This document shows positions 1-8,786 of a stretch of 64,000 nt of DNA, in pieces. The position numbers and the translations under genes were made by a program. The notes below the pieces were generated by a model. The model ran no database searches and was not told the DNA's origin. It saw only the letters and a list, made by a program, of their open reading frames with translations. This stretch comes from an uncultured Bacteroidales bacterium. GTDB taxonomy: Bacteria; Bacteroidota; Bacteroidia; Bacteroidales; UBA932. Every line of letters begins with the position of its first letter. Position 1 is the first letter of the stretch. The DNA lies in NCBI GenBank assembly GCA_944323445.1, contig CALUSM010000010.1, positions 1 to 64,000 on the forward strand. The letters are read 5' to 3'.

Positions 1-23
1 TCTTCTCCCCCTGCACCTTCCCC

Positions 24-76
24 ACCTTCGGACGGTGTGCAGAATTCCCGCGTTTCCTCCTCACCTTCGGAAGGTG
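24..76. repeat. Palindromic CACCTTCGGAAGGTG repeat with a degenerate copy
   Basis: A perfect 15-base palindrome CACCTTCGGAAGGTG lies at 62-76 and a degenerate copy at 24-38. The identical 15-mer recurs at 57604-57618, beside a tandem array built on the same motif. This looks like a dispersed REP-like chromosomal repeat. Bases 1-198 hold no gene that I can support. Confidence 0.6.
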
Positions 77-198
77 GAAGGTATCGCTAATCTGTTGGGG
101 AATATCTTGGTGTAATATTCTGAGAATCATATTTTTAAGTGAATGTGCGAAATACAGACAGAAGAATGGGGTAGAATGGGGTTCGGGCAATATGGCGT

Positions 199-609
199 TT
201 ATTTCCAGGGATTGAGGACATAGCGGCGTCCGTCGTACTCGAAGTAGACGAGGCCGTGCCTGCGGTTGCGGAGGTAGATGTAGACCGGGGCCTTGTCGCG
301 GGTGCTGCGGAAGGTGCCGGAGTAGATGCCGAAGATGTTCAGGCATCCGTGGTTGATGACCGAGAGGTGCTCCATGAGGCCTTCGGGCATGTCCTTGATC
401 TGAATTCGGTTCAGGGGAAAGTGCAGTGGGGAGGAGAGAATCAGGAAGGGCTGGACAATCATGCCGGAGGCACGGTCCAGATGCGGGCGTCTGGGAACGA
501 ATGAGAGTATGGCGCAGACCGCAATGCCCAGAATCAGTATGAGGAACAATGTCAGCAGGACGGTGCTGCCGATATGGGAGATGAGCGATGTGTTTGCTGT
601 GAGTGTCAT
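199..609 (-). CDS. Small single-pass membrane protein, unknown function
   Basis: This 136-residue protein is not recognised. It has one strong hydrophobic segment at about residues 14-38, then a basic stretch (PRRPHLDR) and a soluble C-terminal part of about 95 residues with alternating hydrophobic residues that suggest a small beta-rich domain. The ATG at 609 is preferred over an in-frame TTG six bases upstream. It starts 40 bases after the YbaK-like gene on the same strand, so the two are probably co-transcribed from the promoter at 1147-1154. Function cannot be inferred. Confidence 0.6.
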   Translation of the reverse strand: MTLTANTSLISHIGSTVLLTLFLILILGIAVCAILSFVPRRPHLDRASGMIVQPFLILSSPLHFPLNRIQIKDMPEGLMEHLSVINHGCLNIFGIYSGTFRSTRDKAPVYIYLRNRRHGLVYFEYDGRRYVLNPWK

Positions 610-648
610 TCGCAAGAGTTGAGGAGGTGTGTCAGGGTGGTGATGCGG

Positions 649-1125
649 TCAGAACAGCTGGCCGTGAGTGAAGGCAATGAGGTCGGCCGGGGCAATCTTG
701 AGCTGGAGGCCGCGCATTCCGGCGCTTACGTAGACGTAGGGGTGCTCTGTGATGGAGGCCTGGTAGTAGGTGGGGAATGGCTTTTTCATGCCGATGGGGG
801 AGCAGCCGCCGCGGATGTAGCCGGTCAGGGGAAGGAGTTCCTTGACGTGAATCAGTTCGGCGCGTTTGTTGCCGGAGATGCGGGCGGCTTCCTTGAGGTC
901 GATCTCGCTGTCGCCCCGGACCACGCAGACGAAGTAGCCGTTGCGGTCGCCCCGCAGGACGATGGTCTTGTAGACGCATGCGATGTCCTCACCGAGCTTG
1001 GCGGCTACGGCATCGGCGGAGAGGTGTTCCTCATCCACCTCGTATGGAATCAGTTCGTAAGTGATTCCGGCGCGGTCGAGCAGCCTGGCCGCGTTGGTCT
1101 TTTTGGAGGATTCGTTCTTACTCAT
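649..1125 (-). CDS. ybaK: YbaK/EbsC-family aminoacyl-tRNA deacylase
   Basis: The 158-residue product matches the YbaK/ProX-like editing domain over its full length. These enzymes hydrolyse mischarged Cys-tRNA(Pro) in trans in the cytoplasm. Visible family features are the N-terminal ARLLDRAGI helix, the YKTIVLRGD strand whose lysine is the expected key residue, and the GYIRGGCSPIGMKK segment. The ATG at 1125 (MSKNES) is chosen over a longer reading frame because the -7 box at 1147-1154 would fall inside the longer version. Assignment to the Cys-tRNA(Pro) subgroup comes from overall resemblance; a different proofreading specificity is possible. Confidence 0.88.
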   Translation of the reverse strand: MSKNESSKKTNAARLLDRAGITYELIPYEVDEEHLSADAVAAKLGEDIACVYKTIVLRGDRNGYFVCVVRGDSEIDLKEAARISGNKRAELIHVKELLPLTGYIRGGCSPIGMKKPFPTYYQASITEHPYVYVSAGMRGLQLKIAPADLIAFTHGQLF

Positions 1126-1146
1126 GGAAATGTATTTTTCGTACTG

Positions 1147-1154
1147 CAAAGATA
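1147..1154 (-). promoter_or_regulatory. -7 promoter box of the ybaK-like gene
   Basis: The minus strand reads TATCTTTG, an exact match to the Bacteroidetes -7 consensus TAnnTTTG, 22 bases before the ybaK-like ATG. No clear TTTG -33 box was seen. Confidence 0.6.
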
Positions 1155-1555
1155 GGCATACTGGCTGTAATCTCAAAGCATACGCTAACTGTCGGATTGT
1201 GTGGCAGACAGGAGAATGTGGGGCTGATGGCGGGTGCCGTCCGGAAAAGGTCGGAACGGGCATGTTCTTACAGCGGCATTTTGAACGAGATATTGTCGGG
1301 GAGTGAATAAATTAATTAAGTAGATGATATGCAGAGCGTTGCGTTTTTGCAGTTCTCCCTTAAGGTCATTTTAAAACTGTTGCGGGAGAGTGCTGAAATG
1401 TCAAGTAACTGTCAGCCAGATGGTAAATAAAATAGCACGCTCCCCGATAAAATATAGTTGAAAAGCAGGGCTGCGCAGCCGGTCGGCGACGACCATACAA
1501 GGCCCTCGGCATCTGCTGCCGGATGACGGCCGGGGAAGGACGTAAAGCCGGTCTG
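1155..1555. other. Intergenic stretch without a supportable gene
   Basis: About 400 bases between the YbaK-like gene and the 3' end of the GNAT-MsrA gene. The only structure seen is a GGCTGCGCAGCC palindrome at 1469-1480, without a following T-run. Short reading frames here have no protein-like composition. Confidence 0.5.
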
Positions 1556-3202
1556 TCAGAATTTTTTGGTGCGGAAGTGGCAGTAGGGGCTGCCGCCGGT
1601 CTTCTCGTAGTAGTGCTGGTGGTAGTCCTCGGCGGGCCAGAAGGTCTGGTCAACGGGGGTGTCGGGGGTGGTGATGGATGCGGCGGGGGCGATGAAGGTG
1701 TTGACCTCGTAGCCGCGGCGGCGCAGCAGGGCCATCACTTCCTCGGCCTTGCTCTTCTGCAGGCCGGAGGTGAAGAAGATGCCGCTCAGGTACTGGGGGC
1801 CGAGGTCCGGGCCCTGTCCGTCGAGCTGGGCGGGGTCGTGTATCTCGAAGAAGAGCTTGCAGAGTTCCTCGTAGGATGTCTGTGCGGGGTCGAACTCCAC
1901 GCGGATGGCCTCGTAGTGTCCGGTCTTGTGCGACTTGACTTCCTCGTAGGTGGGGTTGCGGCGGTGACCTCCGATGTAGCCGACGGTGGTGGAGAGCACG
2001 CCCGGGGCCTTGTCCATGTAGTGCTGTACTCCCCAGAAGCAGCCGGCGGCGAAGATTGCGGTTTCGGTCGTGGGACGTCCCTCCACCAGGCTGCGGGTGT
2101 AGCAGCGGCGGCGCTGGTAGAACTCGGTGTCGTAGTAGTCGAAGAGACGCTGGACGGCCAGGTTGTTCTCCAGCTGGGGATTGGAGACTACGTCCTTGAA
2201 GCCCATCTTGATGTAGTTGTTCTGCAGATAGTTGAAGATAAGAGCGTTGATGCCCTTGTGCTTGTACTCGGGGATGACGCCTATGAGGTAGCATTCTACG
2301 GTGTGGTAGGTTCTCAGAGACTTGAGTATGTGGATGAATCCGAAGGGAAACAGCTTGCCGCCGGCCTTGCGGAAGCCGTCCGAGAGCGAGGGCATGGTGA
2401 TGGCGAATCCCACCACGCGGTCATTCTGGTCTACCACCACGCAGATCATGTTCTTGTTGATGAAGGGCATGTACTGGGCGATGTACATCTGAACCTGCTT
2501 GTCGGTCAGGCGGGTGAACTCGTGCAGGACGGAGTAGGAGTCGTTGAGCACGGCGAATATCTCTTCGGCCCTGCGCTTGATGTCCTTGGCCTTGCGGGGT
2601 ACAATAACGGACACACCGTATTTTTCGCGTATGATCTTGTCGTAGGCAACCAGTTTCTCGGGCACGGCCTCGGGTACCAGCAGCCTGCGCTGTATCCAGT
2701 CCACTTCCTTGCGGAATCCTAATTTCTCGAGATGTACACCGTAGTAGGGGAAATTATAAAGAGTGGTTATCGAAGGCTCCCGGTCGAAGCCCTCCACGAG
2801 CAGGCCCTCCTTGTCCATATCGGAGAAGCCCCAGGGGCCGTTCATGGTCTCCAGACCTTTCTCGCGACCCCATTCAGCCACGGTATCCACCAGTGCCTCA
2901 GTGACCTCGATGTCGTCTATCATGTCTAACCAGCCGAAACGGATATTCTGCTCGTTCCAGTCGGAGTTGGCGTTGTGGTTGATGATGCCGGCGATGCGTC
3001 CTACTATCTCTCCGTCCTTGTAAGCCAGCCAATAGCGGCTCTCGCAGTGAGCGAACGCCGGGTTGGTCTTGCGCAGCGAGTTCATCTCGTCCGCGTCTAA
3101 AGGCGGGACATACAGCGGGTCGTTCTTATACAGTTCGCGGGGAAATCTTACGAAGCGTTTCAGGTCCTTGAGGGTAAGCACCTCTTTGATAATTACAGTC
3201 AT
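1556..3202 (-). CDS. msrA: GNAT-like domain fused to peptide methionine sulfoxide reductase A
   Basis: A single 548-residue frame joins two proteins. Residues 1 to about 375 resemble the 370-380 residue GNAT-like proteins of Bacteroidetes, with VGRIAGIINHNAN early and an acetyl-CoA-fold-like ECYLIGVIPEYKHKGI segment late. Residues 379-548 are a complete MsrA domain: catalytic GCFWG at 387-391, GGHRRNPTYEEV, and the family glutamate/aspartate region. MsrA reduces methionine-S-sulfoxide in proteins. The two halves are joined by a very short linker (VEGRPT). The start ATG at 3202 lies downstream of a TATTTTTG box. Fusion could be real or reflect a lost stop codon; nothing in the frame suggests a break. 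The acetyltransferase substrate is unknown. Confidence 0.85.
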   Translation of the reverse strand: MTVIIKEVLTLKDLKRFVRFPRELYKNDPLYVPPLDADEMNSLRKTNPAFAHCESRYWLAYKDGEIVGRIAGIINHNANSDWNEQNIRFGWLDMIDDIEVTEALVDTVAEWGREKGLETMNGPWGFSDMDKEGLLVEGFDREPSITTLYNFPYYGVHLEKLGFRKEVDWIQRRLLVPEAVPEKLVAYDKIIREKYGVSVIVPRKAKDIKRRAEEIFAVLNDSYSVLHEFTRLTDKQVQMYIAQYMPFINKNMICVVVDQNDRVVGFAITMPSLSDGFRKAGGKLFPFGFIHILKSLRTYHTVECYLIGVIPEYKHKGINALIFNYLQNNYIKMGFKDVVSNPQLENNLAVQRLFDYYDTEFYQRRRCYTRSLVEGRPTTETAIFAAGCFWGVQHYMDKAPGVLSTTVGYIGGHRRNPTYEEVKSHKTGHYEAIRVEFDPAQTSYEELCKLFFEIHDPAQLDGQGPDLGPQYLSGIFFTSGLQKSKAEEVMALLRRRGYEVNTFIAPAASITTPDTPVDQTFWPAEDYHQHYYEKTGGSPYCHFRTKKF

Positions 3203-3231
3203 ACTTATGAGTCGGTGGTTTTAGTACCGCA

Positions 3232-3267
3232 AAAATACCACATTATTTTTAAAAATGAGTATCTTTG
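3232..3267. promoter_or_regulatory. Divergent -7 boxes for GNAT-MsrA and lpxK
   Basis: In the 90-base gap between divergent genes, TATTTTTG on the minus strand (3239-3232) faces the GNAT-MsrA gene and TATCTTTG on the plus strand (3260-3267) faces lpxK. Both match TAnnTTTG. Confidence 0.6.
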
Positions 3268-3292
3268 AAAGATTATTGCTAGGATTTGAAGC

Positions 3293-4366
3293 ATGAAAAT
3301 AGACAGAATAGTACTCTTCCCTTACTCGATAGCACTGGCATTGAGAAACTTTTTTTATGATAAAGGTATTCTCAAGTCATATCCTTCTCCTATTCCGTCC
3401 ATCTGTGTCGGAAATGTTACTGTCGGAGGTACCGGCAAGACTCCGGCGGTGGAAATGCTTGTGAGACTGTACAGGGACAGCCGCAGGATAGCAGTGGTGT
3501 CCAGAGGGTACGGGCGGAGGACCAAGGGGTTCAGGACTGTGTCCGTAGATGACAATTACCGCGACGTGGGGGACGAGCCCCTGCAGATCAAGCGCAAGTT
3601 CCCGGACATAGTGGTTATAGTGGATTCCTCCAGGAAAAGGGCGGTGGAAGCCCTTGCTGCCATGCCCGGGACCACCCGTCCCGACCTGGTGATTCTGGAT
3701 GATGCCTTTCAGCACCGCCGGTTGAGGCCGGATTTCTCTATACTCCTGGTAAACAGCGCCCGTCCCGTCTTCAAGGACAGTCTTCTGCCTTTCGGCAGGT
3801 TGCGGGACCTTCCTTCCCAGATACGGAGGGCGGATATGGTCATTGTCACGAAAATAGAGGATGAGGTCACTTCTTCCGACCGTCTCAGATGGAGGCAGGA
3901 CCTCGATATCCGGAGGAAGGATACTTCCCTGCTGTTCTCACGCATAAAATATCTGGCGCCGGTCCCGGTCTTTTCCGACAGGTGTGACAGCAGATATGTC
4001 TATTCCAAGAGTGCCGTCGTTTTTGCCGGCATCGCCGACGACCGTTCCGTCCGCCGTGGTGTGGGTTGGCAGTATTCTGTGTGCGAGGCGCTCCGTTTCA
4101 AGGACCATCACGATTACACTTTCAGAGACTTGTCCAAGGTGGCGTCAGCCGTACGCCGTCATCCTACTGCGGTAGTGCTTACTACCGAGAAGGACGCCCA
4201 GCGCCTGCGGTCAATGGACGGAATCCCGGCGGAGGTGGTCTCCCGGCTGTTTTACATCCCTATCGAGTCGGAGATTATCCCGGACGTGAAACCGGGACGG
4301 TATCTGGAACAGGAACTTCCGGCTCTTGGTTATGAAGAATTGAAGAACAATATAAAACTCAGTTGA
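3293..4366 (+). CDS. lpxK: Tetraacyldisaccharide 4'-kinase
   Basis: This 357-residue inner-membrane-associated kinase phosphorylates the 4' position of the lipid A disaccharide. The N-terminus carries the usual membrane-associated helix, followed by a P-loop-like GNVTVGGTGKTP at about residues 40-51, the VVSRGYGR segment, LILDDAFQHRRL, and VVLTTEKDAQRL near the C-terminus, all typical of LpxK. Length is normal for the family. It is 4 bases upstream of murA, so envelope sugar-lipid and peptidoglycan precursor genes are probably one transcript from the TATCTTTG box at 3260. Confidence 0.95.
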   Translation: MKIDRIVLFPYSIALALRNFFYDKGILKSYPSPIPSICVGNVTVGGTGKTPAVEMLVRLYRDSRRIAVVSRGYGRRTKGFRTVSVDDNYRDVGDEPLQIKRKFPDIVVIVDSSRKRAVEALAAMPGTTRPDLVILDDAFQHRRLRPDFSILLVNSARPVFKDSLLPFGRLRDLPSQIRRADMVIVTKIEDEVTSSDRLRWRQDLDIRRKDTSLLFSRIKYLAPVPVFSDRCDSRYVYSKSAVVFAGIADDRSVRRGVGWQYSVCEALRFKDHHDYTFRDLSKVASAVRRHPTAVVLTTEKDAQRLRSMDGIPAEVVSRLFYIPIESEIIPDVKPGRYLEQELPALGYEELKNNIKLS

Positions 4367-4370
4367 CAAT

Positions 4371-5678
4371 ATGTCGTCTTTCGTAATAGAAGGAAGCCAC
4401 AGGCTCTCGGGTGAGATCTATCCGCAAGGAGCAAAGAACGAGGTGCTTCAGATACTCTGCGCTGTGCTGCTGACACGCGGGAAGGTAACCGTCCACAATG
4501 TTCCAGACATCCTGGATGTCAACAACCTCATTGCCCTCCTGCAGGACATGGGAGTCAGGACCGAGAAGCTGGGCAAGGGCTGCTATTCCTTCTGCGCCGA
4601 GGACATAGACACGGCGTATCTCCGTACCCCGGAGTTCCTCAAGCGCAACGCCTCTCTCCGAGGCTCCATCATGCTCACCGGCCCGATGCTCGCCCGCTTC
4701 GGCTATGCCCTGACCGCCAAGCCGGGAGGGGACAAGATCGGCCGCCGGAGGCTCGACACTCACTTCGAGGGGCTGAAAAAACTCGGCGCGGAATTTACCT
4801 ACAATAAGGACAATGCCACTTTCGAGCTGCGTTCCAAGAAACTCCGCGGCACCTACATGCTTCTCGACGAGGCCTCCGTCACCGGAACGGCCAACATCGT
4901 GATGGCCGCCGTTCTGGCCGAGGGCACCACCACCATCTACAACGCCGCCTGCGAGCCCTACCTCCAGCAGCTGTGCCGGATGCTCAACCGCATGGGCGCC
5001 CGCATCAGCGGCATTGCCTCCAACCTCCTGACCATCGAGGGCGTAAGCGAGCTGCACGGGACCGAGCATACCGTCCTGCCCGACATGATCGAGGTCGGCA
5101 GCTTCATCGGCATGGCAGCCATGACCCAAAGTGAGATCACCATCAAGAACGTATCCTACGACAATCTGGGCATTATCCCCGAAAGTTTCCGCCGCCTCGG
5201 TATCGCCCTGCAGCAGAGGGGGGACGATATCTACGTGCCGGCTCAGGAGGAGTATGCGATAGACACCTTCCTGGACGGTTCGATCATGACCATTGCCGAC
5301 GCGCCCTGGCCCGGCCTGACCCCGGACCTGCTGAGCGTCATGCTGGTGGTGGCCACCCAGTGCAAGGGCAGCGTGCTGATTCACCAGAAGATGTTCGAGA
5401 GCCGCCTTTTCTTCGTGGACAAGCTCATAGACATGGGCGCCCAGATCATTCTCTGCGACCCGCACCGCGCCGTAGTGGTGGGCCACAACCACCGGATGAA
5501 CCTCCGCGGCCGGGAGATGACCTCCCCCGACATCCGCGCCGGCATCGCCATGCTGATCGCCGCCATGGGAGCCGTAGGCACCAGCCGCATCCACAACATC
5601 GAGCAGATCGACCGCGGCTACCAGGACATCGAGGAGAGGCTCAATGCCCTAGGAGCCCGGATTACCCGTATTGACTGA
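4371..5678 (+). CDS. murA: UDP-GlcNAc 1-carboxyvinyltransferase with Asp at the catalytic Cys position
   Basis: MurA transfers enolpyruvate from PEP to UDP-GlcNAc, the first committed step of peptidoglycan synthesis. The 435-residue protein shows the EPSP-synthase-like double domain and the N-terminal GAKNEVLQ motif. In the active-site loop PGGDKIGRR, Asp121 (codon GAC at 4731-4733) stands where E. coli MurA has Cys115. A Cys-to-Asp change at this site is known to preserve activity but prevent covalent fosfomycin modification, so intrinsic fosfomycin insensitivity is expected. It follows lpxK by 4 bases and precedes murB by 27 bases, consistent with an lpxK-murA-murB operon. Confidence 0.95.
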   Translation: MSSFVIEGSHRLSGEIYPQGAKNEVLQILCAVLLTRGKVTVHNVPDILDVNNLIALLQDMGVRTEKLGKGCYSFCAEDIDTAYLRTPEFLKRNASLRGSIMLTGPMLARFGYALTAKPGGDKIGRRRLDTHFEGLKKLGAEFTYNKDNATFELRSKKLRGTYMLLDEASVTGTANIVMAAVLAEGTTTIYNAACEPYLQQLCRMLNRMGARISGIASNLLTIEGVSELHGTEHTVLPDMIEVGSFIGMAAMTQSEITIKNVSYDNLGIIPESFRRLGIALQQRGDDIYVPAQEEYAIDTFLDGSIMTIADAPWPGLTPDLLSVMLVVATQCKGSVLIHQKMFESRLFFVDKLIDMGAQIILCDPHRAVVVGHNHRMNLRGREMTSPDIRAGIAMLIAAMGAVGTSRIHNIEQIDRGYQDIEERLNALGARITRID

Positions 5679-5705
5679 GATGTGCCATTGACTTGAAATG
5701 CCGTT

Positions 5706-6725
5706 ATGCTGAACATTCATAAAGATTATTCCCTGCTGGGACACAATACCTTCGGAATAGACGCCCGCACCGCTGCCTTCGTAGAATACTCCTCGGAGGC
5801 GGAACTGCTGGAGGCCGCCCGTATGCTGCGGGAGGGTGCCCTGCCCTCGCCCTGGCTGCACATCGGCGGGGGAAGCAATCTGCTGCTGACCAGCGACTGG
5901 CCCGGCACCGTCCTCCATTCACGGATAACCGGCTGTGAGACAGTCTCTGAAAATGAGGATGCGGTGGAAGTCCGGGTAGGCTCCGGCGTCGTCTGGGACG
6001 ATTTCGTGGAGATGTGCGTGGAGCGCGGATGGTACGGGGCGGAGAACCTCTCGGCCATCCCCGGGGAGACGGGCGCCGCCGCCGTGCAGAATATCGGGGC
6101 CTACGGGGTGGAGGTCAAGGACCTGATCCTCGAGGTGGAGACTCTGGACATGGCCAGCGGGCAGAAGAAGGTCTTCCCGGCCGCGGACTGCGGTTACGGC
6201 TACCGCCGCAGCAACTTCAAACAGCAGGGCAATAAGCGGTTCGTAGTGCTGTCTGTCCTCTTCCGTCTTGGGCTCCGGCCGCAGCTCAATCTGGGCTACA
6301 AGGCTCTTTCCGAGGCTCTTTCAGGACGGGACAATATCACTCTGCGGGATGTCCGGGAGACAGTCCGCTCGGTGCGTTCCTCCAAGCTGCCCGACCCTTC
6401 GGAAACCGGCAGCGCCGGCAGCTTCTTCACCAATCCGGTCGTGCCCCGCTCCAAGTTCGAGGAACTCCAGAGGCAGTGGCCCGCAATACCCCATTATCCC
6501 GCTCCCGGGGACTGCGTCAAACTCTCCGCCGGATGGCTCATCGAGCAGTGCGGATGGAAGGGCCGCTCCCTCGGAAGGGCCGGGGTCTATCCTAAGCAGG
6601 CCCTGGTGCTGGTCAATCTCGGCGGGGCCACTGGCTCCGAGGTCGAGGCCCTCGCCACGGCTGTACGGGACTCCGTCCGCGAACGTTTCGGAGTTGAGCT
6701 CCGTCCGGAGGTCAACATCCTGTAG
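5706..6725 (+). CDS. murB: UDP-N-acetylenolpyruvoylglucosamine reductase
   Basis: MurB uses FAD and NADPH to reduce the MurA product to UDP-MurNAc. The 339-residue length and sequence are of the type I (E. coli-like) class. Visible features are HNTFGID at the N-terminus, the FAD-binding IGGGSNLLL, IPGETGAAAVQNIGAYGVE, YRRSNFK containing the catalytic arginine, GSAGSFFTNPV with the proton-donor serine, and RPEVNIL with the C-terminal glutamate. Its position directly after murA places consecutive pathway steps together. Confidence 0.96.
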   Translation: MLNIHKDYSLLGHNTFGIDARTAAFVEYSSEAELLEAARMLREGALPSPWLHIGGGSNLLLTSDWPGTVLHSRITGCETVSENEDAVEVRVGSGVVWDDFVEMCVERGWYGAENLSAIPGETGAAAVQNIGAYGVEVKDLILEVETLDMASGQKKVFPAADCGYGYRRSNFKQQGNKRFVVLSVLFRLGLRPQLNLGYKALSEALSGRDNITLRDVRETVRSVRSSKLPDPSETGSAGSFFTNPVVPRSKFEELQRQWPAIPHYPAPGDCVKLSAGWLIEQCGWKGRSLGRAGVYPKQALVLVNLGGATGSEVEALATAVRDSVRERFGVELRPEVNIL

Positions 6726-6759
6726 CGGTGGTGCGGAATTTGCATAGGCTGACCGTACT

Positions 6760-7308
6760 ATGAGTACCCTTAATATACGCAGAATCACATCGTCCTCGGA
6801 CGCCCTTTATTCCGGGTGCGTCAGGATATACGAGGAGAGTTTCCCATACGAGGAGCGCCGCGATACGGCTGTCATGACCGGAATGCTGTCTGACGACAGA
6901 TTCCATTTCATCGTCTTTTACGGAGACCGGGAGGAGGACGGCCCTGTCGGCTTTTTCACTTTCTGGGACTTCGGTCACGGCTATCTGTACGGGGAGCATT
7001 TCGCGGTGGACCCGTCCCGTCGCGGAGGCGGCACCGGCACCAAGGTCCTCGACTACATCAAGAGCCTCGGCATCCCTATGATACTCGAGATCGAGATGCC
7101 TTCCGAAGAGGATGAGATGACTCTCCGCCGCAAGCTTTTCTACGAGCGCAACGGCTTCATCCTTAATCCCCACGACCACATCCAGCCGGCCTATCATCCC
7201 GACTCGCGTCCCGTTCCTATGCGCGTGATGACCTGGCCCTACGTCTTCTCCCCCGACGAGTACGGACAGTTCCGCACCGACCAGTTCGGAATCATGCCGG
7301 AGCTGTAG
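6760..7308 (+). CDS. GNAT-family N-acetyltransferase, substrate unknown
   Basis: The 182-residue protein has a GNAT layout: an N-terminal IYEESFPYEERR helix region, central strands, the FAVDPSRRGGGTGTKVL acetyl-CoA pyrophosphate loop (R/Q-x-x-G-x-G/A-like) and a C-terminal FYERNGF segment typical of GNAT folds. The C-terminal region (RVMTWPY) resembles uncharacterised Bacteroidetes acetyltransferases. It starts 34 bases after murB on the same strand. Substrate is not inferable. Confidence 0.85.
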   Translation: MSTLNIRRITSSSDALYSGCVRIYEESFPYEERRDTAVMTGMLSDDRFHFIVFYGDREEDGPVGFFTFWDFGHGYLYGEHFAVDPSRRGGGTGTKVLDYIKSLGIPMILEIEMPSEEDEMTLRRKLFYERNGFILNPHDHIQPAYHPDSRPVPMRVMTWPYVFSPDEYGQFRTDQFGIMPEL

Positions 7309-7370
7309 CTGCCTGCCGTAATGGCGAATGGGGCAGTAGTCGAGGAAATCGGGCTATTGGTCGATTTGAG

Positions 7371-7401
7371 TTGCTGAAGGACGGGGCGGACAGTAGCTTT
7401 G
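7371..7401 (+). promoter_or_regulatory. Promoter of the TolC-adaptor-ABC efflux operon
   Basis: TTG at 7371-7373 and TAGCTTTG at 7394-7401 are separated by 20 bases, matching the Bacteroidetes -33/-7 arrangement, 22 bases before the TolC-like ATG at 7424. Confidence 0.6.
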
Positions 7402-7423
7402 TTGCCGAAAAAAAGAAAAGACC

Positions 7424-8782
7424 ATGGCAAAGCTACTGTTCAAGATATGTTTCATGTGTATGTGCATCCCGGCTATGGCTCAGGCTCCGGCCGGGGATGC
7501 ATTGTCTTCGTCGGAGAAGGTCTGGACCCTGTCGGAATGCCTGGACTACGCGATGGAGCACAACATCCAGCTGAAGCAGACCCTCAACACCTACCTCTCC
7601 GGTGTTGAGGACACCAAGCAGGCCCGCGCGGCCCTCTTCCCCTCCCTGTCGGCCTCCACTTCCCAGAGTCTGGCCAACTATCCGTCTTCCGATGTTACGG
7701 ACAACAACATGTACACCGGCTCGTACAATCTCAACGCGAGCATGAGTCTCTTCCGCGGCGGCAGCCTGTCGACTGCCCTCAAGCAGCAGAAAGTCCAGAA
7801 CGAGATGGACCTGCTCTCCGTGGAGGAAACAGCCAACGATATCCGTATTGCCATCATCCAGGCCTACATGCAGTGCCTCTACGCAGCTGAGTCCGTTACA
7901 GTCAGCCGCAGTACGGCCGAGGCTTCGAAGGTTCAGCGCGACCGGGCGGAGGAGATGTGGAAGGCCGGGTCGATCAGCCGAGTGGATTTTGCCCAGCTCG
8001 AGAGTCAGTGGAAGAGCGACGAGTACCAGGTCGTCTCGGCGCAGGCCTTATACGACGAATACCTCCTGCAGCTCAAGCAGCTGCTGGAACTCGACATCAT
8101 GGACGAAATGAATCTTGCCGGGCCTGAGGTGCAGGAGGACCGTATTCTGTCGGTACTTCCCCCTAAGTCCGACATCTATCTGGCTGCTCTTGACGCCATG
8201 CCTGAGGTTGAGCGTGGCAATCTATCCGTACAGGCAGCCGAGCTGGAGATACGTCAGGCCCGCGCAGGATTCTTTCCGTCCATTTCTCTCTCAGCCGGAG
8301 TGGGTACCAGTTTCATGACCGCCACAGGAGCGGGAACGGCCACGGGCTCTACGCCCGGCTACCGCACCGGCAACCAGTACTGGAACAATTTTCATGAGAA
8401 CATAGGCCTGACCCTCAGCATCCCCATCTACTCCAACCGCAGCAACCGCACAGCTCTCAACAAGGCCCGTATCTCCGCCGAGAACACCCGCCTGGAGAAG
8501 CTGAGCATCGAGAAGGATCTTTTGAAAGAGGTAGAGTCAGCCTATCTCGGCGCCCTCTCCAACCAGTCCCGCTACATCGCCGCCCTGCAGCAGGAGGACT
8601 ATGCCCGTCAGAGCTACGACCTTACGTACGAACAGTTCTCCCTGGGAGTGAAGAATACTGTCGAGCTGATTACGGCCCAGAACGAGCTGGCATCCGCTCA
8701 GCAGGAAGTGCTCCAGTCCAAATACATGACGCTGCTCAATCTCGAGCTGCTCGATATCTATCAAGGAATTAAAAACTTATAA
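7424..8782 (+). CDS. TolC-family outer-membrane efflux protein
   Basis: This 452-residue protein begins with a signal peptide (cleavage likely after AMAQA, about residue 20) followed by WTLSECLDYAMEHNIQLKQ, the standard start of the first TolC repeat. Long alpha-helical stretches rich in Q, A, S and E form the periplasmic tunnel repeats, with the second repeat around AAELEIRQARAGFFPSISLSAG. It is expected to form the outer-membrane channel of a tripartite exporter. It is 4 bases upstream of the membrane-fusion gene and heads an operon with a MacA/MacB-type pump. Confidence 0.93.
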   Translation: MAKLLFKICFMCMCIPAMAQAPAGDALSSSEKVWTLSECLDYAMEHNIQLKQTLNTYLSGVEDTKQARAALFPSLSASTSQSLANYPSSDVTDNNMYTGSYNLNASMSLFRGGSLSTALKQQKVQNEMDLLSVEETANDIRIAIIQAYMQCLYAAESVTVSRSTAEASKVQRDRAEEMWKAGSISRVDFAQLESQWKSDEYQVVSAQALYDEYLLQLKQLLELDIMDEMNLAGPEVQEDRILSVLPPKSDIYLAALDAMPEVERGNLSVQAAELEIRQARAGFFPSISLSAGVGTSFMTATGAGTATGSTPGYRTGNQYWNNFHENIGLTLSIPIYSNRSNRTALNKARISAENTRLEKLSIEKDLLKEVESAYLGALSNQSRYIAALQQEDYARQSYDLTYEQFSLGVKNTVELITAQNELASAQQEVLQSKYMTLLNLELLDIYQGIKNL

Positions 8783-8786
8783 TACA

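Noticed and set aside
1523..2722. A 399-residue rightward frame opposite the GNAT-MsrA gene
   Set aside because: Gly/Val/Glu-rich complement of a real coding strand, with no domain.
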